This document shows, piece by piece, positions 8,806 to 16,721 of a DNA stretch of 64,000 nt. Made by a program: the position numbers and the translations under genes. Where the stretch lies: contig NZ_PPTQ01000005.1 of the NCBI RefSeq assembly GCF_003340345.1, forward strand, positions 110,828-174,827, read 5' to 3'. Origin of the DNA: Paraeggerthella hongkongensis. Lineage in GTDB: Bacteria > Actinomycetota > Coriobacteriia > Coriobacteriales > Eggerthellaceae. A model generated the notes under the pieces. The model saw only the letters and a program-made list of their open reading frames with translations, ran no database searches and was not told the origin of the DNA. Each line of letters opens with the position of its first letter. The stretch's first letter is position 1.

Positions 8806-9396
8806 ATGCCGTTTTTGAAACCCGACAGATACTTCTCGCGCCTTTCAAAGGTCGATATCGATCGCGATCTTCTGGCGTTGGGGTACCGCAACGTCTTTTT
8901 GGACGTTGACAACACCATACTCACGCGCGATACGCACGAGGTTCCGCGCGACGTGGGGCTGTGGCTTGGCCAGGCGCGCGATGCGGGCATCTCGTTTTGC
9001 CTGGTGTCGAACAATTGGCACGAGGGCGTGTATCACCTGGCGCAGCGGTTGTCGCTGCCCATCGTGGCGAAGGCGGTCAAGCCCTTGCCGCCCGCGTTCA
9101 TGATCGCGCTTTCGAAGCTGGGAGCCAAGCGTGCGCAAACCGTGGTGATCGGGGATCAGCTGGTCACCGACGTGCTGGGGGCTCACTTCATGGGCATGAA
9201 AGCGTATTTGCTGGCTCCTTTGGTGGAGCAGGACCTGCCGCACACGCTTATGCTGCGCAATTTCGAGCGTCTGGTTATGGGGGATCGCAAGCCGGAGGGC
9301 GCCTGCACGCCTTCGACCTCGACCGCGCATCCCGCCGAAAAGGCGAACGGGGCGCACGTCCCAACGAACATAGAGTCGGCGAACAAGGAAGGATAG
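8806..9396 (+). CDS. YqeG family HAD-IIIA phosphatase
   Basis: A 196-aa HAD-superfamily protein. Motif I is DVDNTIL with nucleophile Asp33 and Asp35, motif II is the LVSNN segment, and motif III/IV contains the Lys in KAVKPLPPAF and the GDQLVTDV acidic pair. Family members are phosphatidylglycerolphosphate-phosphatase-like or of unknown substrate. The final 35 residues are low-complexity and not conserved in the fold. It is commonly located immediately upstream of aroE, as here (2-bp gap). Confidence 0.88.
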   Translation: MPFLKPDRYFSRLSKVDIDRDLLALGYRNVFLDVDNTILTRDTHEVPRDVGLWLGQARDAGISFCLVSNNWHEGVYHLAQRLSLPIVAKAVKPLPPAFMIALSKLGAKRAQTVVIGDQLVTDVLGAHFMGMKAYLLAPLVEQDLPHTLMLRNFERLVMGDRKPEGACTPSTSTAHPAEKANGAHVPTNIESANKEG

Positions 9397-9398
9397 CC

Positions 9399-10337
9399 AT
9401 GACCGAGGCCACGAAACCGCAAAGCTTGTACCTGTTGGGACATCCTATCGCGCATTCGAAATCGCCGGTCATGTACAACGCCGTCTACGAACGGCTGGGC
9501 CTGCCGTGGACGTACTTCCCGAAAGACTGCGCCACCGACGACGAAGCGCGGGCGTTCCTGGATGCGCGCGACTTCCTTTCCGTCAATATCACCACGCCGT
9601 ACAAGCCCCTTGCCTTCCAAGCGGCAACGGCTCAGGCGGCAACGGCCAAGCTGGCGCTGGGCGCCAACGTGCTGGTGCGGAAAGGCGACGCTCTGATCGG
9701 CTTCAACACCGATGGTCAGGGCTGCGTGTCCTATCTGGAGCGCACGGGTTTCAGCTTTGCGGGCAAGCGCGTGGCCGTGTGCGGCACCGGCCCTACGGCG
9801 CTGTCGATCCTGCATGCAAGCTCGTTGGCCGGTGCGGACGTGGCGCTGTTGGTCGGTCGCGATAAAGAGCGCACGCGCCGGGCTCTCGAAGCGTACGTCG
9901 AGCGGTTTGGCCTTATGGCCACGGCAACGATCGACCTGCCGCCCGCGCGTCCGCATCATCGCAGTTTCCGCACGGCATACGAGCGCACCACGTTCAAATT
10001 CGGTAGCTACGCTACGTCGGAAAAGGCGCTTGCGTCGGCCGATCTGGTGGTGAACGCCACGCCCTTGGGCATGAAGGCGGGCGATACGGCGCCGTTCGAT
10101 ACCGCGTTGCTGCGCCCCTCCCAAACCGTGTTCGACGCCGTGTACGGGCATGGCGAAACCGCGCTCGTAGCTGCGGCGCGCGAAGCGGGGTGCACGGTGC
10201 TCGACGGGTCGGGCATGCTGGTGGCCCAGGCAGTGGCCACGGTGCTGACCGTGTGCGATCTTGCAGACGTCGAGGTGAAGCTGGAAGAAGCCGAGCTGTT
10301 CGACATCATGGCGCAGGCCGCGGAGTTTGACTGCTAG
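9399..10337 (+). CDS. aroE: Shikimate dehydrogenase
   Basis: A 312-aa NADP-dependent oxidoreductase converting 3-dehydroshikimate to shikimate. Substrate-binding motifs GHPIAHSKSP near the N-terminus, the catalytic Lys in NITTPYK, and Asp in NTDGQG are visible. The Rossmann loop reads GTGPTAL rather than the usual GxGGxxx. The segment between strands (about 165-200) is longer than in E. coli AroE (272 aa). Start ATG 9399 follows AAGGAAGGA; the frame is open upstream but that extension belongs to the overlapping yqeG reading. Confidence 0.93.
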   Translation: MTEATKPQSLYLLGHPIAHSKSPVMYNAVYERLGLPWTYFPKDCATDDEARAFLDARDFLSVNITTPYKPLAFQAATAQAATAKLALGANVLVRKGDALIGFNTDGQGCVSYLERTGFSFAGKRVAVCGTGPTALSILHASSLAGADVALLVGRDKERTRRALEAYVERFGLMATATIDLPPARPHHRSFRTAYERTTFKFGSYATSEKALASADLVVNATPLGMKAGDTAPFDTALLRPSQTVFDAVYGHGETALVAAAREAGCTVLDGSGMLVAQAVATVLTVCDLADVEVKLEEAELFDIMAQAAEFDC

Positions 10338-10489
10338 CGAGCGTTTGGCCGAGAAGGCGGCTTTCGCGAAGGACTCGCTCCCTTGCCGTGGCGTTTCTCG
10401 ACGTGCGCCCGCTTTTCGCCGGCCTTGCTGAACTGGTGCGCTACAATATTCTATGAACGTACTTAGAATAACGCGGAAAGCGAACCACC

Positions 10490-11662
10490 ATGAGATACCT
10501 CACAGCAGGCGAAAGCCACGGGCCGTGCCTCACGGCTATCGTGGAGGGCGTGCCGGCCGGCCTTAAGATTTCCGAAAAGCAGATCAACATCGACTTGGCT
10601 CGGCGTCAGGCGGGCTACGGCCGCGGCGGGCGTCAGAAGATCGAAACCGACACCGTCGAGGTGACGTCGGGCGTGCGTTTCGGGCGCACGTTGGGAACCC
10701 CCATCGCGCTCGTGGTGCGCAACCGCGACTGGCAGAACTGGACCGACCGCATGGCTGCGTTCGGTGACACCCCGTCTGACCTGGTGCGCGAAGTGTGCCC
10801 GCGCCCCGGTCATGCGGATCTGGTGGGCGCTCTCAAAACCAACACCGACGACTGTCGCAATATCTTGGAGCGTGCAAGCGCGCGCGAGACGGCGGCTCGC
10901 GTGGCCGCCGCCGGCATTGCGCGCGAGTTCTTGGCCGATTTGGGCGTGGAGGTGTTCTCGTACGTCACCTCCATCGGATCCGCCGTTTTCGAAGAGCCGG
11001 ATCCGCTCATGAGCGCAGCGGATTACAAGCCGCTCGCCATCGAGACCAGCGAGGTTCGCTGTCCTGACGAGGTGGCCACCCAGGCCATGAAGGCCGAGAT
11101 AGATCGCGCGAAGGACGCGGGCGAAAGCTTGGGCGGGACGTTTCGCGTGGTGGTTCGCGGACTGCTTCCCGGCGTAGGGGGCTATGCGACGGCGGAGGAT
11201 CGCCTGACCTCGCGCTTGGGAGCTTCGCTGTTCTCGATCCCCGCCATCAAGGGCGTCGAGTTCGGCCTGGGTTTCGAGGCGGCGCGCCGCGTTGGATCGC
11301 AGGTGCACGATCCCATCGCGCTGGACGGCAAGGCGGGATTCGTGCGAACCTCGAACAACGCAGGCGGTTTGGAAGGCGGGATGACCACGGGAATGCCGCT
11401 TATCGTGACGGCCGCCATGAAGCCCATCCCCACGCTTATGACCCCGCTTGAGACGGTGAACCTGGACACGCTCGAGGTTGAGGAGGCGTCGAAAGAGCGC
11501 AGCGACACCTGCGCCGTTCCCGCTTGCGCGGTGGTGGCCGAAAGCGAGGTGTCGTTCGTGCTGGCCGACGCCTACCTGCAAAAGTTCGGCTGCGACAACA
11601 TGGCCGACATCAAGGCTGCCGTGAAGGCGTATCGGCAGCGACTGAGGACGATGTCCCGATGA
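10490..11662 (+). CDS. aroC: Chorismate synthase
   Basis: A 390-aa FMN-dependent enzyme that converts EPSP to chorismate. Family signatures are the N-terminal GESHGPCL, the RRQAGYGRGGRQ segment and the C-terminal GGMTTGMPL block. Length is typical. The 152-bp spacer upstream carries a -10-like TACAAT (10442-10447), suggesting that transcription of the aroCKBQ group starts here. Its stop overlaps the aroK ATG (ATGA). Confidence 0.97.
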   Translation: MRYLTAGESHGPCLTAIVEGVPAGLKISEKQINIDLARRQAGYGRGGRQKIETDTVEVTSGVRFGRTLGTPIALVVRNRDWQNWTDRMAAFGDTPSDLVREVCPRPGHADLVGALKTNTDDCRNILERASARETAARVAAAGIAREFLADLGVEVFSYVTSIGSAVFEEPDPLMSAADYKPLAIETSEVRCPDEVATQAMKAEIDRAKDAGESLGGTFRVVVRGLLPGVGGYATAEDRLTSRLGASLFSIPAIKGVEFGLGFEAARRVGSQVHDPIALDGKAGFVRTSNNAGGLEGGMTTGMPLIVTAAMKPIPTLMTPLETVNLDTLEVEEASKERSDTCAVPACAVVAESEVSFVLADAYLQKFGCDNMADIKAAVKAYRQRLRTMSR

Positions 11663-12282
11663 CCGGCGGGGGATCGAGCACCAATAGGGAGCATGCGCAC
11701 GTCGCGTCCGGCGGCTCGCGTCCGGCTGCTTCGCGGCCCCGGGTTGCGGGGCGGCTTTGCCGTCCGGTGTTTTTCGTGGGATTCATGGGCGCGGGTAAAA
11801 CGTCGGTGGCACGGCGCCTTGCGCGAACCTGCGGTGTCGCGTCGGTGGATATGGACACGTACCTCGAGCGTCGGGAAGGAAAGCGCGTCAAGGAGATCTT
11901 CGCCGAATCGGGCGAGGACGGCTTCCGCGACATCGAGACCGACGTGCTTCGCGAGCTTGCCGCCAAAGACCCCCTGCTGGTTTCATGCGGCGGCGGGGTG
12001 GTGAAGCGCTCGGAAAATCGCGCCATCTTGCATGACGCAGGGTTTGTCGTGTACCTCAAGGTGACGGCCGACGAGGCGAAATCGCGCATCAGCGACACGT
12101 CCACCCGCCCGCTGTTCCAAAACATCGAGTCCGCTCGCCAAACGGCGGAGGAGCGCGTGCCCCTGTACGCTGAAGTCGCCGACATTACCATCGACACTGC
12201 TGGGAAAAGCGTTGCAGCTATCGCCCGCGAGGTGCAAGCTGCGCTTGAGAAGGAGGGCGTCTTGTGCCTGCAACGAAAGTAG
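11659..12282 (+). CDS. aroK: Shikimate kinase
   Basis: A 207-aa P-loop kinase phosphorylating shikimate at O3. Walker A GFMGAGKTS lies at about residues 41-49, then the shikimate-binding DMDTYLE, FRDIE and CGGGVVKR motifs, and the R-rich lid. The start is ATG 11659, which overlaps the aroC stop by four bases. This leaves an unusual Ser/Ala/Arg-rich 35-residue N-terminal extension before the fold, so a later start is possible. It ends inside the first codons of aroB (19-bp overlap). Confidence 0.94.
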   Translation: MTGGGSSTNREHAHVASGGSRPAASRPRVAGRLCRPVFFVGFMGAGKTSVARRLARTCGVASVDMDTYLERREGKRVKEIFAESGEDGFRDIETDVLRELAAKDPLLVSCGGGVVKRSENRAILHDAGFVVYLKVTADEAKSRISDTSTRPLFQNIESARQTAEERVPLYAEVADITIDTAGKSVAAIAREVQAALEKEGVLCLQRK

Positions 12283-13376
12283 TGGTCAACCTTGCGGATG
12301 AAAGCCCGTACGACGTGCGCATCGGTGCGGGGGTGCTTGCCAAGCTGGGCGTCCATGTGCGGAAGCATCCGGAACTCGAGCGCGTGGAGCGCGTGCTCGT
12401 CGTCACCGATGACAACGTGGCTCCGCTCTACCTTGCCGATGCGAAGGCTGCGCTTGCCCAAGCGGGTTTTCGCGTGAGCGACGTGACGGTTGCGGCGGGC
12501 GAGGGTTCGAAGTCCGTCGAGGTGGCCGCTGAAATCTGGGAAGCCATGGCCCAGCTGTCCTTGGGGCGCGATTGCCTGGTGGTTGCCCTTGGCGGCGGCG
12601 TGGTGGGCGATCTGGCCGGCTTCGTCGGCTCGACGTACATGCGCGGCGTGTCGGTGGTGCAGGTTCCCACGACGTTGCTCTCCATGGTGGATTCGTCCGT
12701 GGGCGGCAAGACCGGCGTCAACCTCGCGGCGGGCAAGAATCTGGTCGGCACGTTCAACCAGCCTGCGTACGTGTGCGCGGATACCGCCGTGCTGTCCACG
12801 CTCGACGATCGTGAATGGGCGTGCGGATGCGCCGAGATCGCAAAGTCGGCCGTCATCGAGTCCGACGAGTTCTTTTTCTGGCTTGTCGAATCGGCGCAGG
12901 CGCTGGCTGCGCGCGATCAGGCCACGGTTGAAGAGGCCATCGCTCGATCGGTGGTGTTCAAGGCCAACGTGGTGGCCGCGGACAAGCAGGAGAGCAAGGG
13001 CGTGCGCGAGTGCTTGAACTATGGGCACACGTTGGGCCATGCCGTGGAGGCTTTAGCCGGGTACGGTACGTTTTCGCACGGCGCCGCCGTGGCCGAGGGA
13101 ATGCGGTTCGCCGCGCGCCTGGCGGTGGATCTGGCGGGCGCTTCTTTGGAATTCGTGCAAGCGCAAGATGATCTGCTTGACGCGTTGGGATTGCCGGCTC
13201 TTGCGTGGTCGGCCGAGCCTGGCGATATGCTGGCCGCTATGAAGCGGGACAAGAAAGCGCGCCACGGACAGGTTCGCTTCGTGCTGCCTCGCGATGTGGG
13301 TTCGTGGGAACTGATGGACGTTTCCGATAGCGTGATCTTGGAGCATTTGAACGCCTGGGCGAAAAGCAAGGGGTAG
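12264..13376 (+). CDS. aroB: 3-Dehydroquinate synthase
   Basis: A 370-aa NAD- and metal-dependent cyclase turning DAHP into 3-dehydroquinate. Seen are the NAD-binding GGGVVGDLAGF, the PTTLLSMVDSSVGGKTGVN block, the metal-binding Glu in CAEIAKSAVI and the His-rich NYGHTLGHAVE motif. Start is GTG 12264 with an AAGGAGGG Shine-Dalgarno inside the end of aroK, indicating translational coupling. Confidence 0.96.
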   Translation: MPATKVVVNLADESPYDVRIGAGVLAKLGVHVRKHPELERVERVLVVTDDNVAPLYLADAKAALAQAGFRVSDVTVAAGEGSKSVEVAAEIWEAMAQLSLGRDCLVVALGGGVVGDLAGFVGSTYMRGVSVVQVPTTLLSMVDSSVGGKTGVNLAAGKNLVGTFNQPAYVCADTAVLSTLDDREWACGCAEIAKSAVIESDEFFFWLVESAQALAARDQATVEEAIARSVVFKANVVAADKQESKGVRECLNYGHTLGHAVEALAGYGTFSHGAAVAEGMRFAARLAVDLAGASLEFVQAQDDLLDALGLPALAWSAEPGDMLAAMKRDKKARHGQVRFVLPRDVGSWELMDVSDSVILEHLNAWAKSKG

Positions 13377-13379
13377 ACC

Positions 13380-15083
13380 ATGAAGAAGATACTGGTGGTT
13401 AACGGGCCGAACCTGGACATGCTGGGGGTGCGCGAGCCGTCGGTGTACGGGCGCGATACCCTCAACGACCTGGAGCGCGAAGTGAAGGCGTACGGCAAGA
13501 AGCGCAACGTGGAGGTTGCTTGCTTCCAGTCGAACAGCGAAGGCAAGCTCATTCGCAAGATTCATGCGGCCCGCGACGCGTACGACGGCATTGTGTACAA
13601 CCCCGGCGCGCATACCCATTACTCCTACGCGCTGCGCGATGCCGTTGGCGGCATCGACGTTCCATGCGTCGAGGTGCATATCTCGGACGTGGATGCGCGC
13701 GAGCCGTTTCGCCGCGTGTCGGTGATCGCGCCCGTTTGCGTTGCTCAGGTGAAGGGTCGCGGCTTCAAGGGGTACTGCGACGCCATCGACGTGCTGCTTG
13801 AAGGCGCGTGCGAGCGTCTGGGCGAAGGGTACCAGGATCGCTACGCTGCCGGACAGGTGATCGTGGGCGGCCGGACGGAGCGGGCGGCAGCCGATCAGGC
13901 TGCTTCCGACGCGGCCGCGCCGATGCAGCCAGGGGCCGCCGCGCGACGTCTCGAGCGCTTGCGCAAGGCGTGCGCCGACCAGCGCATGGGGGCGTTTCTG
14001 GTTCGCGATACGTCCAACATCGCGTGGCTGACGGCGTTTGACGGCGTTTTCGACGACGAGAGCGCCCATGCGCTGCTGGTCGATCCGCAGGCCGCAGTCC
14101 TTCATACCGATTCGCGCTACAGTGAAGCTGCCCGTGCCGCCGCTTTGCCCGAGGGCTCGATTGTCGTGGACGCCCAGCGTGCGACGCACGCCGAGTTCGC
14201 GGCGAAATCCGTAGCTGCTTTGCGGGAGAAGGGTCGCGGCTGGCCATCGCAGGAAGGCGCATGCGAGCAAGCGCCCCGCTTCGATCTGGGCATCGAGGAC
14301 TCCCTGACGCTTTCGAATTACCGCGCGCTCGAATCGGCGTTCGCGGAAAGCGCGGTCGATCTGCGTGAAACGTCCGGCTTCGTGTTGGGCTTGCGTGCCG
14401 TGAAGGACGCTTCCGAGATTGCCCGCATGAAGGCCGCGCAGGCCGTCACCGATGCGGCGTTTGCCCATATCGTCGGGTTCATGCGCGTGGGCATGACCGA
14501 GCGCGAGGTTCAGATCGAGCTGGAGGACTTCATGCGTCGCCACGGTGCCGACGGCTTGGCGTTCTCGTCGATCGTCGCCACGGGCCCGAACGGTGCCAGC
14601 CCGCACGCGATACCGGGAGCAACCCGCCTCGAGGCGGGCCAGTGCGTGGTGCTCGACTTCGGCGCGCGGGCTTACGGGTACTGCTCCGATATGACGCGCA
14701 CGGTGTTCCTGGGGCAGCCGGATGCCCGCATGCGCAGCGCTTACGAGGCTATTCGTGCTGCGAACGAGCAGGTGGAGGCGCTTCTCGGGCCGGGCGTTAC
14801 CGGCAAGGAGGCGCACGAACTTGCCGAGCGCGTTTTGGCGGAAGCGGGCTTCGCTGGCAAGATGGGTCACGGCTTGGGTCATGGCGTGGGCATCGACGTG
14901 CATGAGGAGCCCGTGCTGTCTCCCCGCAACGATCGTCCGCTCGCGGCGGGCAACGTGGTCACGGTGGAGCCGGGCGTGTACCTGCCGGGCGAGTTCGGCA
15001 TGCGTTTGGAGGATTTCGGCGTGATCACCGAAACCGGGTTCGAGGTGTTCACGCGCTCTTCGCACGATCCGGTGGTGCTCTAG
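13380..15083 (+). CDS. Fusion: type II 3-dehydroquinate dehydratase + M24B Xaa-Pro aminopeptidase
   Basis: One uninterrupted 567-aa frame carries two enzymes. Residues 1-142 are a complete AroQ: NGPNLDMLG near the start, the active-site loop with Tyr (EPSVYGRD), the NPGAHTHYSYAL segment and VEVHISDV. Residues 143-195 are an Ala/Gly/Arg-rich linker. Residues 196 to 567 are a complete creatinase-type peptidase: an N-terminal domain, then the dimetal ligands in VLDFGA, SDMTRT, GHGLGHGVG, VEPGVYL and RLEDFG. Start ATG 13380 lies 3 bp after the aroB stop. In many Firmicutes aroQ, a pepP-like gene and efp are adjacent separate genes, so this looks like an in-frame merger of neighbours. No stop or frameshift separates the parts. 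Confidence 0.93.
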   Translation: MKKILVVNGPNLDMLGVREPSVYGRDTLNDLEREVKAYGKKRNVEVACFQSNSEGKLIRKIHAARDAYDGIVYNPGAHTHYSYALRDAVGGIDVPCVEVHISDVDAREPFRRVSVIAPVCVAQVKGRGFKGYCDAIDVLLEGACERLGEGYQDRYAAGQVIVGGRTERAAADQAASDAAAPMQPGAAARRLERLRKACADQRMGAFLVRDTSNIAWLTAFDGVFDDESAHALLVDPQAAVLHTDSRYSEAARAAALPEGSIVVDAQRATHAEFAAKSVAALREKGRGWPSQEGACEQAPRFDLGIEDSLTLSNYRALESAFAESAVDLRETSGFVLGLRAVKDASEIARMKAAQAVTDAAFAHIVGFMRVGMTEREVQIELEDFMRRHGADGLAFSSIVATGPNGASPHAIPGATRLEAGQCVVLDFGARAYGYCSDMTRTVFLGQPDARMRSAYEAIRAANEQVEALLGPGVTGKEAHELAERVLAEAGFAGKMGHGLGHGVGIDVHEEPVLSPRNDRPLAAGNVVTVEPGVYLPGEFGMRLEDFGVITETGFEVFTRSSHDPVVL

Positions 15084-15132
15084 CCGGACGGTTGGAATCA
15101 GGTGCGAGCGCGCGCGTGGACCCCGACGCAGT

Positions 15133-15181
15133 CTCCTGTTTTGGCAGGCCGGGCGCTGGCTTGTCAAAACAGGAGAGTTTT
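15133..15181 (+). terminator. Rho-independent terminator after the aro operon
   Basis: An 11-bp perfect stem (CTCCTGTTTTG with CAAAACAGGAG) closes a 21-base loop and is followed by AGTTTTG. It lies 50 bp after the fusion gene. The rest of the 416-bp spacer to efp contains a second AT-rich stretch with a -10-like TATAAT at 15424-15429 that may serve efp, although no matching -35 is visible. Confidence 0.7.
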
Positions 15182-15499
15182 GCGGGTGCAGACGACCCTT
15201 TGAAGCGGGTTTTTCGCGAGGCTCTTTTTAATATCCCAGGTCACAGGCTAGACGGTGCGTTTTATCCTTGTTCGAGGACCAGCAAAACTCGTTCGTTTTG
15301 ACAAAGTCCCGCCGCGCGAGGGCCTTAAAGCGCTCCTATGCGCATGCCGGTCGCGTTGCCGCGCAACTCCTGATTTTTTTCTGACGGGAGCGATACGCGC
15401 ATGCCAAGAACGCATGCTATGAGTATAATAAACCAGTTTGAACGCTGATCGGGCCCCGCGGCACGCAGCGGAGACCCGTGAACGAAAGGAATACCGAGA

Positions 15500-16060
15500 A
15501 TGGCTATCTCTACCGCCGACTTCAAGAACGGCATGTGCATCGAGTACAACGGCAAGCTGTGCACGATCGTTGAATTCCAGCACGTGAAGCCCGGCAAGGG
15601 CGGCGCCTTCGTCCGCACGAAGCTGCGCGACATCAAGACCGGACGCGTTATCGACAACACCTTCAACGCTGGCGTTAAGGTTGAGTCCGTGCGCCTTGAG
15701 ACGAAGAAGCTGCAGTACCTGTACAACGATGGTGCGGACTTCAACTTCATGGACAACGACACGTTCGAGCAGATGGCCATTCCGGCCGAGACCGTGGGCG
15801 ACGCGGCGCAGTGGCTCAAGGAAAACGACGAGGCCAGCCTGCTGTATGCCGGCGACGAGCTGATCAGCATCGAGCCGCAGATGTTCGTGGAGCTTGAAGT
15901 GGCCGAAACCGACCCCGGTTTCAAGGGCGACACCGTGCAGGGCGGCTCTAAGCCCGCTACGCTCGAAACCGGCGCTACGGTGCAGGTTCCCATGTTCGTC
16001 GAGCCTGGCGACATCCTGCAGATCGACACGCGCGACGGCCGCTTCATCAAGCGCGTCTAA
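15500..16060 (+). CDS. efp: Elongation factor P
   Basis: A 186-aa three-domain translation factor that rescues ribosomes stalled at polyproline. The KOW-like domain I carries the tip loop PGKGGAFVRTK with Lys33 at the site modified in other bacteria. OB domains II and III end in the typical GDILQIDTRDGRF(I)KR sequence. Start ATG 15500 follows GAAAGGA. It is flanked by its own spacer and by tandem terminators, so it probably forms a single-gene unit. No modification enzyme gene is nearby. Confidence 0.98.
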   Translation: MAISTADFKNGMCIEYNGKLCTIVEFQHVKPGKGGAFVRTKLRDIKTGRVIDNTFNAGVKVESVRLETKKLQYLYNDGADFNFMDNDTFEQMAIPAETVGDAAQWLKENDEASLLYAGDELISIEPQMFVELEVAETDPGFKGDTVQGGSKPATLETGATVQVPMFVEPGDILQIDTRDGRFIKRV

Positions 16061-16075
16061 AGCGTCTTTCGCGAA

Positions 16076-16107
16076 GGAGCTGAGATTCCGATTCGAATCT
16101 CAGCTCC
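16076..16107 (+). terminator. 13-bp hairpin directly after efp
   Basis: GGAGCTGAGATTC pairs perfectly with GAATCTCAGCTCC over a 6-base loop, 15 bp after the efp stop. It abuts a second, stronger bidirectional hairpin, giving two stacked stem-loops in 80 bp. Confidence 0.6.
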
Positions 16108-16156
16108 CCGTATGAGAAAAGGGCGAGGTCACTGACCTCGCCCTTTTCTCATACGG
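16108..16156. terminator. Bidirectional terminator between efp and the XRE gene
   Basis: A long near-perfect palindrome: CCGTATGAGAAAAGGGCGAG and its complement CTCGCCCTTTTCTCATACGG around a short central loop. The A-run on one arm and T-run on the other allow termination in both directions. The last codon and stop of the minus-strand XRE gene (from 16149) lie inside the arm. Confidence 0.85.
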
Positions 16157-16460
16157 GTGCGTGATCGTCGGAAGGCGGGGGATGCTCGGAGCATTTGAGC
16201 GTCGAGACGTCCGCCAGATCTTTCGGATCGACCTCAAGCGCTCGGCACAGCTTCACCACGTCGGGGAAGCTTGGTATCGCGCAGCCTCGTTCGATGTTGC
16301 TGATACGCGAATGCTTGGTGCCGATCATCAGTGCAAGCCGCTCTTGCGTAAGCCCTTGCTTTTTGCGCAGATCGCGAAGGCTCTTGCCCAAACGGAACGC
16401 GTAAAGCTGCACAAGGGGATCCTTGTACGCCGTTCGCTTCTGTTTGCTCGAGCCGTTCAT
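16149..16460 (-). CDS. XRE-family (Cro/CI-type) transcriptional regulator
   Basis: A 103-aa protein with one helix-turn-helix domain at about residues 30-85: LRKKQGLTQERLALMIG, then SRISNIERGCAIPSF and a hydrophobic third helix with VVKLCRALEV. Start is taken as ATG 16460; an in-frame TTG at 16481 would add seven residues. No Shine-Dalgarno is seen before the ATG, so translation may be weak or leaderless. Palindromes with repeated GTAATC half-sites lie directly upstream and suggest autoregulation. Its target, if any other, may be the carboxylase operon transcribed away from it. Confidence 0.82.
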   Translation of the reverse strand: MNGSSKQKRTAYKDPLVQLYAFRLGKSLRDLRKKQGLTQERLALMIGTKHSRISNIERGCAIPSFPDVVKLCRALEVDPKDLADVSTLKCSEHPPPSDDHAPV

Positions 16461-16469
16461 GGGCACAGC

Positions 16470-16510
16470 GTAATCACGCAATTACATAGTGCTGTAATCG
16501 GTTGATTACA
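16470..16510. promoter_or_regulatory. Two palindromic operators upstream of the XRE gene
   Basis: TGTAATC and GATTACA (16493-16510, 4-base spacer) form a perfect dyad, and GTAAT/ATTAC (16470-16485, 6-base spacer) forms a second overlapping-type site. The half-site GTAATC recurs. They sit where the XRE promoter should be and are good candidates for binding by the XRE protein itself. Confidence 0.6.
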
Positions 16511-16721
16511 TTTTGCTATTTCCCTTCGAAACAACGGCATCGCCAAAAAAGCTCGATCGACGCGCTCGTTTCGTCCTTCGAACCCGCGCGCGCCTCCTCC
16601 CGCCTTCGTATTCTGTTGCTTACCGGTGAATTTTTCCCCTGGGAGCCCGTAGGGTGTAACCTTCTTCTATAATGCTTAATTCGATCTTTGACTAACTGCA
16701 AACCGAAGGGGGTGTGAGTTC

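Noticed and set aside
8961..9398. Upstream extension of aroE by 146 residues
   Set aside because: This stretch is the yqeG gene read in another frame; the dehydrogenase fold begins at 9399 after a good Shine-Dalgarno sequence.
15084..15499. Possible riboswitch upstream of efp
   Set aside because: Only the aro-operon terminator and a -10-like box were recognised; no conserved riboswitch core was seen.
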